In this document: positions 52,652 through 53,841 of the stretch, piece by piece
Layout of the letters: each line of letters begins with the position of its first letter
Position numbering within the stretch: position 1 is the first letter of the stretch
Origin: Acidimicrobiales bacterium
Lineage (GTDB): Bacteria; Actinomycetota; Acidimicrobiia; Acidimicrobiales; AC-9
Assembly: GCA_036270875.1 (NCBI GenBank)
Contig: DATBBR010000034.1
Span: 1-53,841, forward strand
Length of the DNA stretch: 53,841 nt
Direction: 5' to 3'
Program-made: the position numbers and the translations under genes
The notes under the pieces: generated by a model
Seen by the model: only the letters and a program-made list of their open reading frames with translations
What the model was told of the DNA's origin: nothing
The model's database searches: none

Positions 52652-52689
52652 GGCGTCTCGCTTCCGACGTGATGTCGAACGGGGCTGTG

Positions 52690-52800
52690 GGGGTCCCACC
52701 GCCGGCCTTCTGGCTCCCGCCCGAAAGCGGGCGGCTACAGGAGTGCTGACTGCGCCGGACTCGCACCGGACTTGCCCGGGCGGCGGGTTGCGCCGACCCT
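52690..52800 (-). ncRNA. cobalamin (B12) riboswitch
   Basis: Read on the minus strand, the leader holds AAGTCCGGTGCGAGTCCGGC, the typical CCGGTGCGAATCCGGC helix P5/P6 core. This is followed by GCAGTC and GCACTCCTGTAGCC (a variant of the CCACTGT segment), a perfect 7-bp hairpin CCGCCCG-CTTT-CGGGCGG, and a B12-box-like AGCCAGAAGGCCGGC. CCGCCG near the 5' end can pair with CGGCGG after the B12 box to close P1/P2. It precedes a nickel/cobalt permease gene by about 40 nt. High B12 should switch the transporter off. Boundaries are approximate. Confidence 0.82.
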
Positions 52801-52801
52801 A
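52796..52801 (-). promoter_or_regulatory. -10 element upstream of the riboswitch
   Basis: TAGGGT on the minus strand stands just before the 5' side of the riboswitch, so transcription would start near 52789. Confidence 0.45.
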
Positions 52802-52864
52802 TCCCAACTGGGGCCGCGTCCTGGACGTCCGGGCGCGGCGCCGAAACGCCTCAGTAACGAACGC

Positions 52865-52902
52865 GTCAGCGTTTCGTCAGAAACCGGTCAGCTCATCGTC
52901 AG
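52865..52902 (+). promoter_or_regulatory. four GTCAG direct repeats at exact 11-bp spacing
   Basis: GTCAG occurs at 52865, 52876, 52887 and 52898, each preceded by C or G. An 11-bp step places all boxes on one face of DNA, as in the tandem sites of OmpR/PhoB/PhoP-type response regulators. It lies about 100 bp upstream of the MprF-like gene and about 70 bp from the promoter of the opposite metal permease. Confidence 0.6.
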
Positions 52903-53004
52903 GTCTGGGCGAGATCATGGCGGAGCCCGCAGTCCGCCGACGGAGCCGACGGGAACATTCAGTCCTGGACGCCGAAGCGGCGTTCCCTGGGGGGAGGAGG
53001 ACCA

Positions 53005-53841
53005 ATGAAGACCGCGGTCATGTACGCCGGCTCAGTGGCCGCGACCTACCGGGTGCAGCGGAGAGTCGCCCGACCTGCGCCGCACCCTGTCGACAGTCCG
53101 GGCACTATCGCCTCCCTCGCCGAGGCGGCCGTGGCCCACTGGGGCCGGAGCTCGGCCAGCCCGTTTCTCGTCGGCGCCGACCGCCGGGTGATCAGGGTGG
53201 GCGCCGGCGCCGCCGGGTGGGTGCGCCAGGGTCGATGGGCGGTGCTGGCCACCGACGTGGCGGCGCCCGTCGATGCAGCCGAGGCGGCGCTGGACGAGCT
53301 GTTGGAGGTGCTCGCGGGCGAGCGTCTCCGACCGGTGTTCGCCTGCGTGGCAGATCCCGAGCCCTACCGGAGGCGCGGGATGCACGCGGTTCCCATCGCC
53401 GACGACGCCGTGGTCGATCTCGGCTCCTTTTCCCTGGCGGGACCTCGCCGGGCAAAAGTCCGCCACAGCCTGAACGCCGCCCGCCGAGCGGGCATCGCCG
53501 TCGTCCCCTTCACGAACGACCTCGCCGACGGGACGGCCGCCGTCTCGGCGGCCTGGCTGGCGACCAAGCGTGGCGGCGAGATGGGGTTCACCCTGGGCCG
53601 CTTCGATGCCGAGGAGCTCGACCGGGTCGACTGTCGGGTCGCGGTCGACGCCGGAGGGCGGGTCGTCGGGTTCGTGAGCTGGCACCGCTACGACGACGGG
53701 CGGGCCCGGGTGCTCGACCTGATGCGCCGAGCCCCCGATGCCCCATACGCCACCATTGATGCCCTCATTGCCGAGAGCCTGATCGGCTTCGGAGACGCCG
53801 GAGTCGAGCGGGCCAGCCTCGCATGCGTGCCCGTGGGCAGG
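53005..53841 (+). CDS. MprF-like DUF2156 protein (phosphatidylglycerol lysyltransferase C-domain), 3' end outside window
   Basis: 279 residues are visible and the frame is still open at the window edge. The sequence matches the DUF2156/MprF synthase domain: FLVGADRRVIRVGAG, FACVADPEPYRRRGMHAVPI, RRAKVRHSLNAARRAGIAVV, TKRGGEMGFTLGRFDAEELD, VVGFVSWHRYDDGRARVLDL and MRRAPDAPYATIDALIAES. Members transfer an amino acid (Lys or other) from aminoacyl-tRNA to a lipid or similar acceptor with a GNAT-like fold. No transmembrane flippase part precedes it, so it is a stand-alone synthase. GGGGGGAGGAGG lies about 5 nt before the ATG. The 11-bp repeats upstream suggest response-regulator control. Confidence 0.78.
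   Translation, partial: MKTAVMYAGSVAATYRVQRRVARPAPHPVDSPGTIASLAEAAVAHWGRSSASPFLVGADRRVIRVGAGAAGWVRQGRWAVLATDVAAPVDAAEAALDELLEVLAGERLRPVFACVADPEPYRRRGMHAVPIADDAVVDLGSFSLAGPRRAKVRHSLNAARRAGIAVVPFTNDLADGTAAVSAAWLATKRGGEMGFTLGRFDAEELDRVDCRVAVDAGGRVVGFVSWHRYDDGRARVLDLMRRAPDAPYATIDALIAESLIGFGDAGVERASLACVPVGR

Overview
The window is high-GC chromosomal DNA from an actinomycetote, most likely of the class Acidimicrobiia. The evidence is GTG/TTG start codons throughout, an F420-type LLM oxidoreductase, a SigR/RsrA-type pair, CarD, a DUF2342 protein next to tilS, actinobacterial ClpC and DisA, and a Spo0H-like sigma factor. No single gene fixes the genus. I found no rRNA, tRNA, insertion sequence, prophage or CRISPR array.

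Left third (1-28.3 kb) is a patchwork of mostly single-gene transcription units on both strands. It holds an SH3-type protein tail, an alpha/beta-hydrolase fused to a class III nucleotide cyclase, a BBE-type flavin oxidase, a membrane cytochrome b with a molybdopterin oxidoreductase, a degenerate LytM protein, MutY, a NiCoT nickel/cobalt permease, DUF427, an amidase with a Gfo/Idh/MocA dehydrogenase, a DivIVA-like coiled coil, an FMN alpha-hydroxyacid oxidase, an F420/LLM oxidoreductase, two aldo/keto reductases, a flavin monooxygenase, a thiolase, an MMPL transporter, a Tat-exported phospholipase C-like enzyme, an MBL hydrolase, and a sigma/zinc anti-sigma pair. A frameshifted remnant of an SMP-30/gluconolactonase gene lies at 16.7 kb.

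Central block (28.4-41 kb) is a long co-directional run of cofactor genes, many with 1-14 bp overlaps: DUF2342, tilS, hpt, folE, folP, a phosphatase-like protein, folB, folK, a DUF2520 protein, panC, panD, nadB, nadC, coaX, lysS. It makes folate, pantothenate/CoA and NAD precursors. ftsH, nadA and panB, common members of such clusters, are not here.

Right block (41-53.8 kb) holds a polyprenyl synthase, clpC, a Usp protein, radA, disA, a Crp/Fnr regulator, carD-ispD-ispF-rlmB, a Spo0H-like sigma gene, a NicO-like metal permease behind a probable cobalamin riboswitch, and the start of an MprF-like DUF2156 gene.

The most unusual signals are: (1) a 19-bp palindrome family, core GCCGGC-CCGGGAG-GCCGGC, in about eleven copies, some forming 30- or 32-bp periodic arrays and some read in frame as AGPGGR-like tails of NadC, RadA and PanD; (2) a PTP-fold protein in the folate operon whose HCx5R motif has lost its cysteine; (3) a 9-codon ORF that stops directly at the clpC start codon; (4) a recurrent TANNNT hexamer 6-8 nt before start codons, implying many leaderless mRNAs; (5) four GTCAG boxes at exact 11-bp spacing ahead of the MprF-like gene; and (6) the cobalamin riboswitch.
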